A stretch of 64,000 bases of DNA from Morella rubra (taxonomy: Eukaryota; Streptophyta; Magnoliopsida; Fagales; Myricaceae). The stretch spans positions 6,991,007-7,055,006 of the forward strand of contig CM025853.1 in NCBI GenBank assembly GCA_003952965.2. Reading direction: 5' to 3'. Positions 12,801-22,987 of the stretch are shown here, piece after piece. Made by a program: the position numbers and the translations under genes. The notes beneath the pieces are model-generated. The model was not told the DNA's origin and searched no databases. It worked only from the letters and a program-made list of their open reading frames with translations. Each line of letters starts with the position of its first letter. Position 1 is the stretch's first letter.

Positions 12801-12950
12801 ATTCTTACATCTCCTACAGAGGCACCTTATTTAACCATAATTATCCACAGAATTTCTAGCGATACTCATAAATTCATAAATTCCCGGACACCTTCCTTAT
12901 ATTTCACACCGAACCTATATAGTTCATAAATCTAGCTCTTATCCATTTTT
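9820..12950 (-). pseudogene. TNP2-type CACTA transposase, heavily mutated
   Basis: Minus-strand fragments appear in the order of a plant CACTA transposase. The N-terminal transposase-associated region is near 12940-12700 (KYKEGVREFMNL motif). The next segment is 12640-12353 (GFGDEFSAYTKLWEDAKREL). The Transposase_21 core has an LGLASDGF-like stretch at 12000-11815 and the YPTCNADTTSSWLKNEGKHC segment at 11785-11468. A DUF4218-type segment at about 10900-10560 contains GPVQFRWMYSMERFMGKIKR. A DUF4216-type segment at 10106-9831 contains DFYGQVVDIYTLKYL. Several in-frame stops and frameshifts separate the pieces, so no active transposase is expected. Confidence 0.8.
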
Positions 12951-13716
12951 TTGTATCTTCAGTCATAGATATGCATAAAACAATCAAACAACAATCAAGC
13001 ATAGAGTAATCACAATTCACCTCTAACACCTTATTTCTCCAAGGTGATAGGTCCTATCCCATTCAGGATTAGATTATCCATAATGTACATAAATGTCTCG
13101 AGCATTGTGCTCGATGTGCTAGAAATTTCGGCAGCATCCCCCTTAGTCCCCAGACACAACCATTCAACACTGAGGTTATACAGCCGCCGACAAATGGTAA
13201 GTGTGTAAACCTGCACTGTTGTACAAAAAACGCATAATAATAAGGATGGAACGTGTATATCAGATAGAGTATAAGAAAATTTTGTAAGTTATATAAAGTT
13301 ATATTGTGCATTATTAAAATTTAGAGAAATTGTCATTTTAGCCCCTGGATTATGGGCACTTTTTTATTTTAGTCTCCCACTTTCAAACTTCAAAATTTTG
13401 GTCCTTCATTATTTTCATTTTGACAAATATACCCTTCCATCACCTTGGCATCCATCTCCTTAACGAAAGTCTCTGCCACGTCAACATACATTACATGTGG
13501 CATAATTAATAAGGCAAGTCACTGGCCAAATCAACAACTGAAGAAAATGCCAAAAAGTCTCAAACGGCGTCATCCCATCAAACTCAAAATGCACTGCATC
13601 ATTTGTCCCAATCCAAACGCGTCGACCTTTCATCAACACATAACAGATCTAGCTTTTTGGTGACTGCTCTGGCTTTTGGCATCGTCCGAAAAGTTATGAG
13701 TTCTGATGTTATTTAA

Positions 13717-13840
13717 GCCTGGGAGCATGATATTGGTCCTCATAGGTTCTCTTACAAGCAAATGAAAAAAGCAATGAGGGTTTTCAGAGACAAGGAGCTC
13801 ATTGGATCTAGTGGTTTTGGTCGAGTTTATAAAGGAACTC
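13717..13840 (+). pseudogene. Captured L-type lectin receptor kinase fragment (juxtamembrane to glycine-rich loop)
   Basis: The + strand reads [20 protein letters not shown], then [18 protein letters not shown]. This is the juxtamembrane segment and kinase subdomain I of L-type lectin receptor kinases, whose hallmark is a [14 protein letters not shown] stretch followed by the GxGGFGxVYKG loop. An in-frame TAA just upstream and loss of frame downstream make it a fragment. The second glycine of the loop is replaced (GSSGFG). Confidence 0.75.
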
Positions 13841-14249
13841 AACTCTATCCTCTCTTATAGGAGTAAAAAAATGGCCACCACCTTTTACCCAACACCATCA
13901 ACATTAGCTTCATACATTCTTCCTATTTCTCCCTATAGAGAGATCAGATCAAGACTTCCAACCATTGATCTAAGCCACTAAATTTTGCTTTTGCCTTCCT
14001 TTCCTCCAGTATAAGTTCGACAAACAACATATAAGTTGGTGTGGAAGCTCCGCCCCTCAATCTCCAGCTTATCTATTCTAGGAACACCTATCAATAGGAT
14101 CTGTCGTAGCAATTATGTCAGATAATATGCTCCTTAGACTCCCTTTCATTCCATCTTGGCGCACAGTAGTGTAAACAAGTTCAAAGCATCTCCCTACATC
14201 TTGAATAGCCAAATCTAGAAAATCAAAAGTACTCATTTGGCACTTGAAC

Positions 14250-14370
14250 TCACTCGCATAGACAAGTCTACAACCAACTCTGATGTGTTTGCATTTGGTG
14301 CTTTGCTGCTAAAAGTGGGATGGGGTAGGAGACCCATTGTTGAAAGGACAATGCGTTTGGATTGGGACAG
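14250..14370 (+). pseudogene. Captured L-type lectin receptor kinase fragment (kinase C-lobe)
   Basis: The + strand reads KSTTNSDVFAFGALLLKVGW, then GRRPIVER. This corresponds to kinase subdomains IX-X, where functional relatives have TxxSDVFAFGALLLEVACGRRPI. It has the same orientation and order as the 13717-13840 fragment, but the catalytic-loop part between them is missing or unrecognisable. Both probably come from one captured parental gene with internal loss. Confidence 0.75.
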
Positions 14371-14756
14371 ATGATACAGTGCATCGAGTTACATGAAAGG
14401 AGAATCTCAGCTCTAGGGCTTAACTAAAGGGGGAAAAATTCATTCTAGGGCTCAACTAAAAGTGGGACAGATTGATTTGCATATCGAGCACTCTGAGGGG
14501 GTGAATGCACAGGTAAGGTTGATGTAGTGCGTCGTTATGAAAAAGGTGCTTACCTAGTTGCTGAGATGGCTTTGCCGTTAAAGAGATGGATCGCATGGTG
14601 ACAGAATGTTGTATTTGTCAAAATGAAAATAATGAAGAACCAAAATTTTGAAAGTTTGAAAGTTGGGGACTAAATTGAAAAAATGTCCAAAATCCAAGGA
14701 CTAAAATGCCAATTTCTCCTCCTTAACTCGTAGGAAAGATAAGGCTATTTATTTTG

Positions 14757-16974
14757 GGAAAATTGGCATTTTAGTCCCAGGATTTTGGATACTTTTTCAA
14801 TTTAGTCCCCTAATTTTGGTCCTTCATTATTTTTTTTTTACAAAAATACCCTTCCATCAGTCTGACATCCATCTCCTTAACAGCAGAGCCATCCAGCTCA
14901 GCATACATTGCACATGACATTATTGGGTTGCTAGGTCAAAGGGACACCTCAGCTCAAATGAATGGCATCATCTGAAATTTCAAAACGTAATGGCGGGTCA
15001 AGACCATTTCCATTGCCACCCAGAGTACTTTGAAACAATTATTGGACTCTTTCTGGACCTTCCAATGGTCTGCTAAAACTCGGGAGGTTGTTCTTCGGGC
15101 AAGAGATTATATGGCACTTCCGACCTCTGCATCTCTGCATCAGTGATTTGGATCCTCAATGGATTCCGAGTCTCATGCCTATGCAAAATCACAAAGTAGA
15201 AAGAGCAAAATCTGAGCAAGGTACACTTGGGCATGCACCTTGTAGTACATTTACTATCATAAGAAAAGAAGAATGGCAGAGCTAGGGATGAAGCTAACAG
15301 TGGTTTAGGGGCTAGATATCACTGTAATATCGAATTTGAAAATACATATTGTTGACAAATAGATTAACACGAAGCAGAGACCAAAAGGGAAAACACAAAA
15401 GGAAAATATATGTACAAAAATAACTAGAAATAGAGCATTATGTATGAAAGTCCTTTAGCATTATATATGGTATTTTCTGCAGGTGCACTAACGACCCCTG
15501 TTGGTAAGTTCACTTGTTCTCTGGAGGAGGAGGTTACATTTAGCTAGAAGTGGCCCTCGTCGCTATCATGAGCCAATGTATGCGCCAAGTTTGTTGCAAT
15601 CTAGAGCTACAATACAGAGTAGAAGAAAAGGAGGATATGGAATTGCACCAGCTAAAGCTGTTGCTTATCAATGAGCGAGTTTAGTGTGCCTAACCTAAGG
15701 TTAGAAAAGCAGCTGTCGGTTGGTGCAAAGATGGTGAATCTCAGGCTACCAACCCCATGTAAGCGAGTTCGTTGTTATTCCCGTGAATGTAGGGAAGATA
15801 GTTATGGTCGTTGTGTATATAATGCCCATGTATTCCAATGATTGAATATATAGAAAATTCCACAATTCTTTATCCTTGTAGCTACATGTGAGAGAAACTC
15901 TACCCCCAAGGACCATCGACCAGTCATCGAATTTTCTTCCCATTTCTTACTTTTTCTGTGCTGCTAATTATGGAGCATTTGTACTTGCCCGAAAAAAAAA
16001 TGGAGCATTTGTCAAGTTTTAACAAACATAAAGAAATCAACATATTTTCATTACTGAAATGATTGTATAGTGTTGGTCTCATACATGAAGGCATAACTGT
16101 AACATGCCTTGCCTTGAATTCATGGGCATTCTAACAAACATATTTTGGCATATTCTATTCTAAAAAGATTGCAATATGTTGTACAATTGTACTGTCCTAA
16201 ATACAAACAATGACCAATACAATTAGAAAATAATTTAAGTGATCCCAATGGTGTTAGCTAGTGACTTGGCTTAAGCACTTGGATGAGAAGGCTGCTGAAG
16301 GTTGCTTATCACTCATTTACTCGAAGATTCATCACGAGATCGCTTTAGTTTTTAGTGTAGCCGCATTTAAGTTATTGAGTAATAAAATGTAGGCGTATTC
16401 GTTTCTAATCCTTGTGTTTGGCAAGGGGAGAATAATATTGAGGCAAGTACATGAATTCCATCCTCAATCAAGAAGAAATGTCAAGTACCGTAGAGTGGGG
16501 CCAAGTACAAACCTTGGCGAGAAGTTGTGTGCTCATAATCGTCTCGACAGGGCAAATGAGGCGAGGAAAAGAGGTGTGCTTGTGGAGCCTAAAGCGTATA
16601 TGGTGGACCCAAGATATTTGAAGAAGAAGGTGAGGGTTGTGAAAAGCGAAGAAGCGGGAGACTTGCCAGAGAAGATGGCCAAGAAGAGGAGACGGTTGAA
16701 GCAATTTAGATTGAGTTTTGTGAAGAAAACGAAACGAATGATGAGGCAAGCCTTTTAATCTGGAAGCTAAGTTGGCAAATGACATAACATAGTTCAGTGA
16801 CACATCGACCACAAGCTGATGTGGCAAGTGCTATTGTTAAGGAGATGGACAACAGACTGACGAAAGGGTATTTTTGTAAAAAAGGAATAATAAAGGACCA
16901 AAATTTTAAAATTTAAAAGTGAGGGACTAAATTGAAAAAGTACCCAAAATCCAAGACTAAAATGCCAATTTTCC
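14757..16974. mobile_element. Non-autonomous Mutator-like element with 9-bp TSD
   Basis: The terminal inverted repeats are GGAAAATTGGCATTTTAG at 14757 and CTAAAATGCCAATTTTCC ending at 16974. The arms extend about 100 bases inward, including ATTTAGTCCC / GGGACTAAAT and TACCCTTCCATCAG / CTGACGAAAGGGTA. The insertion is flanked by an exact 9-base duplication, TTTATTTTG, at 14748-14756 and 16975-16983, diagnostic of the Mutator superfamily. No transposase is seen. The 2.2-kb interior has an uncharacterised basic reading frame near the right end. Confidence 0.88.
16414..16758 (+). pseudogene. Unrecognised basic reading frame inside the Mutator-like element
   Basis: An open frame of about 114 codons ends at TAA 16756-16758. 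It has no in-frame ATG near its start, so it looks like a captured 3' exon rather than a gene. The product is strongly basic, with VKYRRVGPSTNLGEKLCAHN, RLDRANEARKRGVL and a Lys/Arg-rich C-terminus (KKRRRLKQFRLSFVKKTKRM). Base composition is more GC-rich than the surroundings, as expected of captured coding DNA. I do not recognise the family. Confidence 0.35.
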
Positions 16975-16983
16975 TTTATTTTG

Positions 16984-18224
16984 CATGGTTGTGAGGAAAT
17001 ACATCGTGACGTGAAGCGGTTGTAAATTAAGGCCCTTAGTTTGCGGGTCAATGCTGGCATCAGAATATTTAAGCAAACTACATTAATTATTATCTCCGGC
17101 TTTAATTAACGGAATGGCCGCTACAGCTGTGGTTGTGCATGGTCCTTGGATGTCTGCGTCGCCAACTGTAACACGTTAAGCCCCCTGGATTAATATTTGA
17201 ATTGATCAACAGAAATAATTAAGCAAGTGGGCTGAGAATTAATTATATGGTATTGACTATGAAACACGCAGTTCCTGGACTTATATATAAAGGGTACCGC
17301 GGGTAATCATTAATTCTAGTTGGTGATCCGTACCGGTGACTACTCCTCTATTGAGAGATTTAGTACGTACAAGCGGCACTTTGGACGTACGCGCGTAAGG
17401 CTTCCTGTCTTGTTTTGTAAGCAATTACTTCGCCTTAATCCTTCAGTTCTTTGTATAAGCATCAATACGTACGTACTTATAGCAGATTTGAAGTGTTTAT
17501 ATAAATAATTTAATTAGGTTAGGTTTAGAATTGAGAGAGTTTAGATATATGACAGAAGAGAAAGAATTTAGAGATATTCTCAATCCTTGATTTACACATC
17601 TTCCATGCATATATGGTGTGGGGAGAAAATTAAAGGTTTTCGGGTTGGGGAAAACAGCACATGAGGATGGGAACTCTTTTATACATATCTTGTCAAGAAG
17701 CATGCAGCGCCTAGATTACAGTTGATGATTTCGTACAACATTAATTATGTAAACAAAATAACTTCCCACTAAAGGCTGAAGACACAGGAATGGAACTATA
17801 TATATTTATATTCAGAGACATTAATTATGTACAGTTTCTTTAATTTTCATTAGCGTTCTTTTTCTGCACTTTCATTTGGTATATGATATATATCTGATAG
17901 ATATCTGTATTCTTTATTCTCTAATTCAGGACAAATTGAGAGCTCGCTAGACTTTTTATTGCGTCAAATAATCTTAATGTCTAATCACAGGTAAGCATAA
18001 TATACAGTTTTCCTAGATAAATAATTAGCCTTCCATCTGTATAAATTACGGTAAGGTGTTTAACATTAAATGAAAAATATAACTCATATATATATGATTA
18101 GTTTCGATTAAAAGATTTTTTCCGAATTTTAATGGCAGTTCTAACCAAGCACTGAAACCCCGGCCGCTTTCTTAATATAATTCATATATATGATTAATTT
18201 CATCTTTGTGTTTCTAGGGATAAA
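16984..18224. other. Gene-less stretch
   Basis: No supported gene. TATATATAAAGGG near 17282-17294 could act as a TATA box, and several GTACGTAC tracts (near 17364, 17386 and 17467) are present, but no coherent coding frame follows. Remaining short frames lack recognisable similarity. Confidence 0.5.
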
Positions 18225-18252
18225 TTGGTCAGTCCAGTATGTGCGGCTCCTA

Positions 18253-18938
18253 TGAGTGCTGCATCAAGCAATGGGAAAGGTGCTAGACGCTTTCAACCAA
18301 CGATTCCAAAAACTCCCTCAGGAAAACAGTTTCGTTTTAGACCAATATTGATGGAGCGGGCCGTAAATATTGCTGACTTTGAGGAGCTCGTATTTGAGGG
18401 TCAAAGCCGACCCCTGATATTTACCAAACGAGGCTGGACAGTATTCCAGATCTCTCCCCAATGAATGTTCTCTGTGAACTTGTGTGTGAATTTTACACAC
18501 AGGTTGCCGATGTTGCTCGTGGGAGTACATCATGGGACATCACTGTTCGAGGCGTAAGAGTTACTATTAACCCGAACGAGATCGCAACCTTTTTGCACCT
18601 GCCTCGATCAGAGAACTATCAAGGTGTTCCGGAAGACACAGCTACTAATTTCGATGGAGTGTATCAAGCTCCGACTGGTTTAAATGGCCCTTCAACGGAC
18701 GATTCTATTTGTCATAAGGATTTGCTTCCATTTTTCTAAGAACTACGTCTCATAGTATCAACTAATGTATACCCGCGACGAAATACAACATCTTTAACTT
18801 TTCAAGACGGACATTTCTTGCTCCGTATTGCTTGTGGGTCTCTCATTGATCTTCCAGAACTTATTTTTCGAATCATTCAACGTGAGGCACAGTCCATTAA
18901 TTTTACAGATGTATTTGTAAGATTGCACAATGGAAATC
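18253..18938 (+). pseudogene. 'Putative plant transposon protein' domain remnant
   Basis: From ATG 18253 a frame reads MSAASSNGKGARRFQPTI and ends with TGA at 18462-18464. After a frame change the next frame reads CELVCEFYTQV, then the VRGVRVTINPNEIATFLHLP segment (18461-18739), a stop, and further residues to about 18938. The layout FY-x-VRG-x(4)-I-x-P-x-x-I-x-x-LHLPR is that of a plant transposon protein family found in retroelement gag-like ORFs. The minus-strand remnant at 25990-27000 has the same motif. The right end is cut by an LTR. Confidence 0.6.
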
Positions 18939-19945
18939 TGGATCGTTGAAATCAAGCAACCCAAGTGTTCTGACTCCTTCAAATCCATGCACACAGAGAA
19001 GTAGAGAGAAAGTTTCTAGAGAGAGAACCGTTCTCGCGAAAAATGACTTCTTCTTTCTCAAATGAAGTTATGAGCTATTTATAATGGCTTACTCAGAGTT
19101 TCTTCTGTGCTTATGCGTGGGATCTTTAGGATCTCAAATCTCGGCCGTAGGATTATCATGAAAAACTCTTTCAATTTAACTCCCTTATATTCTGTATTCC
19201 GAATTTATAGGCTTCTACAAATTGTAATCATGTCCATTAACATATCACAATTGACCCTCGAGATAGTGAGACTATTTTCGTGAAATTCATTTTGCTAACA
19301 ATTATTTGTTTATTTATCCTTCCACCATACTATATTCCACATAAGTTAATAGGATCGGAATAATATCACTAATTAAGTCCCTAGCTCATATAATTCTTAA
19401 TTCACAATCAGTAACTCGTTAGACTCTCAAATTGTTTATAAAAAAATTTCACAAATAAATATAATATATATATATATATTTCAAAATACATTTTCGCAAA
19501 TGTCCACTGGCTAGTGATTTCTTTTCGAGTCCAACTCTGTACAAATATATTGAATATACTGTCTCACAAAAAGACTGGTGGATTCCTTGTTGAGCATTTA
19601 CACAAGCCCATTTATCAAAGCACAAGTACATAACAGAAAAACCTGTATAAACCTCTCAGATCTAAGAATACAATAACCTAATTGTGCTAAATACCTTCTC
19701 AACATCAGTGATCACTTCTAGAAGGTATTCATATTTGATCTCATTCAGTGCATGTACTCTTACAGTGCACCCACTCATCTTCTTAAGGTTACTACTTCAA
19801 TTAGGAGTCCATCATCCTATTTAATAGAGGCACAACGAGTGTATACCTATTTGTGCACAAGTATGTACCTCGGTCTAGAACAATTGTCAAGTGAACAAGG
19901 AATCGAAAAGTTATACTCTCCGCCTTTTGATTCATTAATAATCGG
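18939..19945 (+). mobile_element. Truncated LTR of the 888-bp LTR family
   Basis: Begins TGGATCG (the complete relative begins TGTTGGATCG). It follows the solo LTR at 21435-22322 through the GATCCATGCACACA, GAGCTATTTATAATGGCT, TATAGGCTTCTACAAATT and CTCTTACAGTGCA blocks. It stops matching near 19945, lacking the last ~180 bases and the ACATCTAACA end. An insertion near 19380-19680 makes it longer than expected. No coding capacity. Confidence 0.75.
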
Positions 19946-19949
19946 CATA

Positions 19950-20840
19950 GATTTAACCAAGGGCGTGGATTGAAGAGATTTGAAACTTAAGGGTCTCAAA
20001 TCATCGTTTTTAAAATAGTAGATATGAGATTGATTTTTGCCCATAAATATGGGGCTAACTATGACTTTTCTCCTATAAAATAATATGTACAAGGTATTAT
20101 TATACTAAGAATATGATAGAAATCTTTGAACCAAGATCTTTTGACACAGAAATTAGACCAAGATTCATAGATTGGAAGGATTTAGAAGTACCAAAATAAT
20201 GGTTACTTTCAGATGTTGTTCAAAATGCTAAATCAAAGACATTCAACAGATCAGTCGCAATGTTTTTCAGCCATGATCAAAAGTATGCTAATTCATGTTT
20301 TACCCAACATGAAATGGCATAAATATTACACATTTTGGATTGAAAGTTCTCTCGGATGGCGACACAGAAAAAAAAAATCTTCTAGCCATATCAGATATGG
20401 TTTCTAATAGAAATAGAAGAATGCGAACTTAAGGAAATATTCAATCCAGAAAATGACACTTAATTCTGCTGACTTAGCTAAAGTTGCAGATTTTGAAGAA
20501 TATGCAGAAAAAAGTCTTCATTTTTTGTCCTCAATAGCAAAAGACATACACAGCCAAACAGATCCATTAACAATGGTTACAAATGGAAGAAGACTTTTTG
20601 TTATTAGTCTAAAGTCAAATCATGAGTCTACATCAGACCAGTTAGAAGTAGCAACCAAGTTTTTATCTAAATTAATCAGAGGAATTGATTTAGATATTCC
20701 TAAAGATATCTGGGCCTTATCTAACCTTATTGCAACAAAGCTCCAATTTGACAATTCATAGAATCCTTGGCCAAGCCTTACTGCAAGTGAATTTGAGGAA
20801 GAATATCATAACCTGGTTAATCTGTTAGAAGAATAAGGTT
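19950..20840 (+). pseudogene. C-terminal ORF remnant of an endogenous pararetrovirus (first locus)
   Basis: A chain of open stretches on the + strand includes 20213-20407 and 20453-20761. They are broken by in-frame stops near 20200, 20320 and 20759 and end at a TAA near 20835. The pieces read like one acidic/aliphatic protein, but no zinc finger, protease, RT or RNase H is present. Its place, directly upstream of a TATA box (21084) and a tRNA-Met primer site (21248), matches the last ORF of a pararetroviral genome. I could not match it by eye to the second ORF at 61460-62799, so it may be from another lineage. Confidence 0.5.
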
Positions 20841-21083
20841 AGAAGTCGTAGTGGAACCTGACACAAGCCCATACGTCAACCATTACGAAATATATTCCTT
20901 TGTACTACACAAGAACGTGGGAGACACTGCAAAGCTTCAAGATTCCTGAGCGACTACAACCGCATGTAAAGAAAGAAGACAAACACATGTGAATCCAGCA
21001 CACAATGAAGAATCTTGTCAGAAAATAATCCAGCGCAACATTAATATTTCAAAAAGAAGATGCTCCAATTATTGTAGTATGGC

Positions 21084-21090
21084 TATAAAA
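21084..21090 (+). promoter_or_regulatory. TATA box of the first pararetrovirus locus
   Basis: TATAAAA within TATGGCTATAAAAGACG, 158 bases upstream of the primer binding site and downstream of the last ORF. This is the standard place for a pararetroviral pregenomic promoter. A transcript would start about 30 bases downstream and run through the primer site into the leader. Confidence 0.6.
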
Positions 21091-21247
21091 GACGATCTCT
21101 TGTATACAATGAGGCATCGAGCTTCTAGTACTTCTCTCTTCTTTCTCCATGTACAAACTCTTTCTGTGTTTTTCAATCTTCAGTGTTCCAGTTGAGTGTT
21201 GAGTGTTCTCTGTTGTTGTTGTACCAGTATAAATTCAATACTACATT

Positions 21248-21259
21248 TGGTATCAGAGC
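21248..21259 (+). other. tRNA-Met primer binding site of the first pararetrovirus locus
   Basis: TGGTATCAGAGC, complementary to the 3' end of initiator tRNA-Met, follows the TATA box and precedes the long leader and the ORF1 start at 22410. There is no LTR on its left, which favours a pararetrovirus over an LTR retrotransposon. Confidence 0.75.
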
Positions 21260-21434
21260 CTTGTGTTCGCGTTTTTACCATTAAGGTACTAATCATTGTT
21301 CTCTCTCTCATAATACGTTACTTGTTATAGTTAGACTATATCTGTGAAGTTGATAGTTATCTCTTGGTTATTGTAAAACCCATATGCTTACATTACTTTG
21401 AAAGCCCATATTTCTCATATATTCCAGTAAAACC

Positions 21435-22322
21435 TGTTGGATCGCGAGAGCGCAGTGGAAAGGATCTTTGAATCAAAGCAGCCTAAGCGTTCTGCTTCCT
21501 TCAGATCCATGCACACAACTTTGAGAGAGAATCTAGAGAGAGAAACTCTCTCATGAAAAATGAATTATTCTTTCTCAAATGAGTTTCTGAGCTATTTATA
21601 ATGGCTGGCTCAGAACTCAACTGTGCTATAGCGTAGGATCTTTAGGGATCTCATATCTCGGCATCATCATGAAAAACTCTTTTTCATTAAACTCCCTTAT
21701 ATTCTGTAATTCAAATTTATAGGCTTCTACAAATTATGATCATGTCCATTAACATATCACAATTGACCCTCGAGATAATGAGATTGTTTTTGTGAATCCC
21801 TTTTGCTAACAATTATACACTTATTTATCCTTCCACCATACTATATTCCACATGAGCTAATAGGACTAGAATAATATCACTGATTAAGTCCCTACTAAGG
21901 ACAACATAGGCTAATTGTGCTGAATACTTTCTCTACATCAGTGATCATTTCCAAAAGGTATTCATATTTGATCCTGTTCAGTGCATGTACTCTTACATTG
22001 CACTCACTCGTCTACTTAAGGTCACCACCTCAATGACGGAGTCCATCATTCTATCTTATAGAGGCACAACAAGTGTAGACCTATTTGTACATTATCATGT
22101 ATCTCGATCTAGAATAATAAAGTGAGTCAACAAGGATCCGAAAAGTCATACTCCCCGCCTCCGATTCATTAATCATTGGCCTGACTTTTCTACAATATTG
22201 CTCAACAATATGACATCTAATGTCATTGCATGTACCCAAAATAATATACAAGTGATTAATCAATAATAATAATTATCTCATAATTATACAAAATTATTGG
22301 TTTTGAGGGCATACATCTAACA
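21435..22322 (+). mobile_element. Complete solo LTR, 888 bp, with 5-bp TSD
   Basis: Starts TGTTGGATCG and ends ACATCTAACA (TG...CA, short inverted ends TGTTRGAT). It is flanked by the exact 5-base duplication AAACC at 21430-21434 and 22323-22327. It sits in the leader of the pararetrovirus copy; removing it restores homology to the inverted copy at 24778-25335. No coding capacity. Two truncated relatives lie at 2312-2739 and 18939-19945. Confidence 0.93.
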
Positions 22323-22409
22323 AAACCTTGAAGGTAATAGAGATTAAGATAAAGGTTTTAGGCACCTCGAGTATGTAAGAGGCATTTAGGTAGCATCGAT
22401 AAATCAAGA

Positions 22410-22800
22410 ATGACTAATTCTACATCTCAGATGGAGTGCATCAGAAGCTATTTAGAAAAAGACTCTAAGGATTTTAGGCCTCTACCTCATATAGACAAAT
22501 AGTCTGAAAGTATAAGTAGTATTAATGCTTGTCTTAATACTTTGAGTGATACTTGTTTGTCGTTTTTAAAAAAATTAGAAAAAAAACCAAATAATTAATC
22601 AAAACTATGTGGAGAGTAAAGTTAGAATCAATAGAGTTAACTATAGAAAAAATCAAAGACACTACCTTAAAACTGGGCAATATCACTGATTTAGATCTTA
22701 CCCTAGAGACTAAAGTCACTATGGAACTTGAAGAAAAAGAATTGGAAGTTCTTTTTCAAGAAGAAATCTTTGATCAAGATGAAATCCTTTATGAAATTTA
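22410..22800 (+). pseudogene. Pararetrovirus ORF1 N-terminus, + copy, broken
   Basis: ATG 22410 opens a frame with an in-frame TAG at 22499-22501 and further stops around 22590. A frame change then continues into an acidic stretch (22607-22800). The same sequence with different damage lies in reverse at 24778-25136. Placement after TATA, primer site and leader identifies it as the start of the pararetroviral polyprotein, upstream of the movement-protein domain. Not translatable as a whole. Confidence 0.6.
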
Positions 22801-22987
22801 TTGAAGAATTCGGAAAAATGAAAAAAATTTATACCTTTCATGGGATCAGGGAATCTATTATCAAGAACTAAAACTAGAATACGGGTGTTTATTCCTTGTT
22901 TAAAAAAAGCTCTAATTTTTATTTGGATCAATCCTATGTGGATACATCTTATTTCTGGATATTTCTTCTACCATCTCTTTACCTTTT

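Larger units (their letters stand above)
6396..13323 (-). mobile_element. Large decayed CACTA (En/Spm) DNA transposon
   Basis: The left terminus is CACTACAAGAAAACAGC at 6396, a canonical plant CACTA end. Next to it (6530-7100) lie repeated GTTCGAAC / GCGGACGTT-type subterminal motifs. Minus-strand remnants of a TNP1-like gene (7253-9404) and a TNP2 transposase (about 9820-12950) follow. The opposite terminus (reading TTTTCTTGTAGTG on this strand) was not found. The element probably ends or is truncated near the Mutator-like element starting at 13324, so the right coordinate is approximate. Confidence 0.75.
13324..14718. mobile_element. Mutator-like element carrying host gene fragments (Pack-MULE type)
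   Basis: The ends are long inverted repeats. The left (GAGAAATTGTCATTTTAGCC, then TTTGGTCCTTCATTATTTTC) is mirrored by the right (GAAAATAATGAAGAACCAAAATTTTG, then GACTAAAATGCCAATTTCTC, within 14620-14718), about 120 bases per arm. The ends match those of the next element (14757-16974). Between them are two pieces of a receptor-like kinase gene. No matching 9-base TSD was found, so one end may have been rearranged. No MuDR transposase is present, so it is non-autonomous. Confidence 0.7.

Noticed and set aside
13324..14718. Functional receptor-like kinase gene
   Set aside because: Only two short kinase segments are present, with stops and no catalytic loop, all inside Mutator-type inverted repeats.
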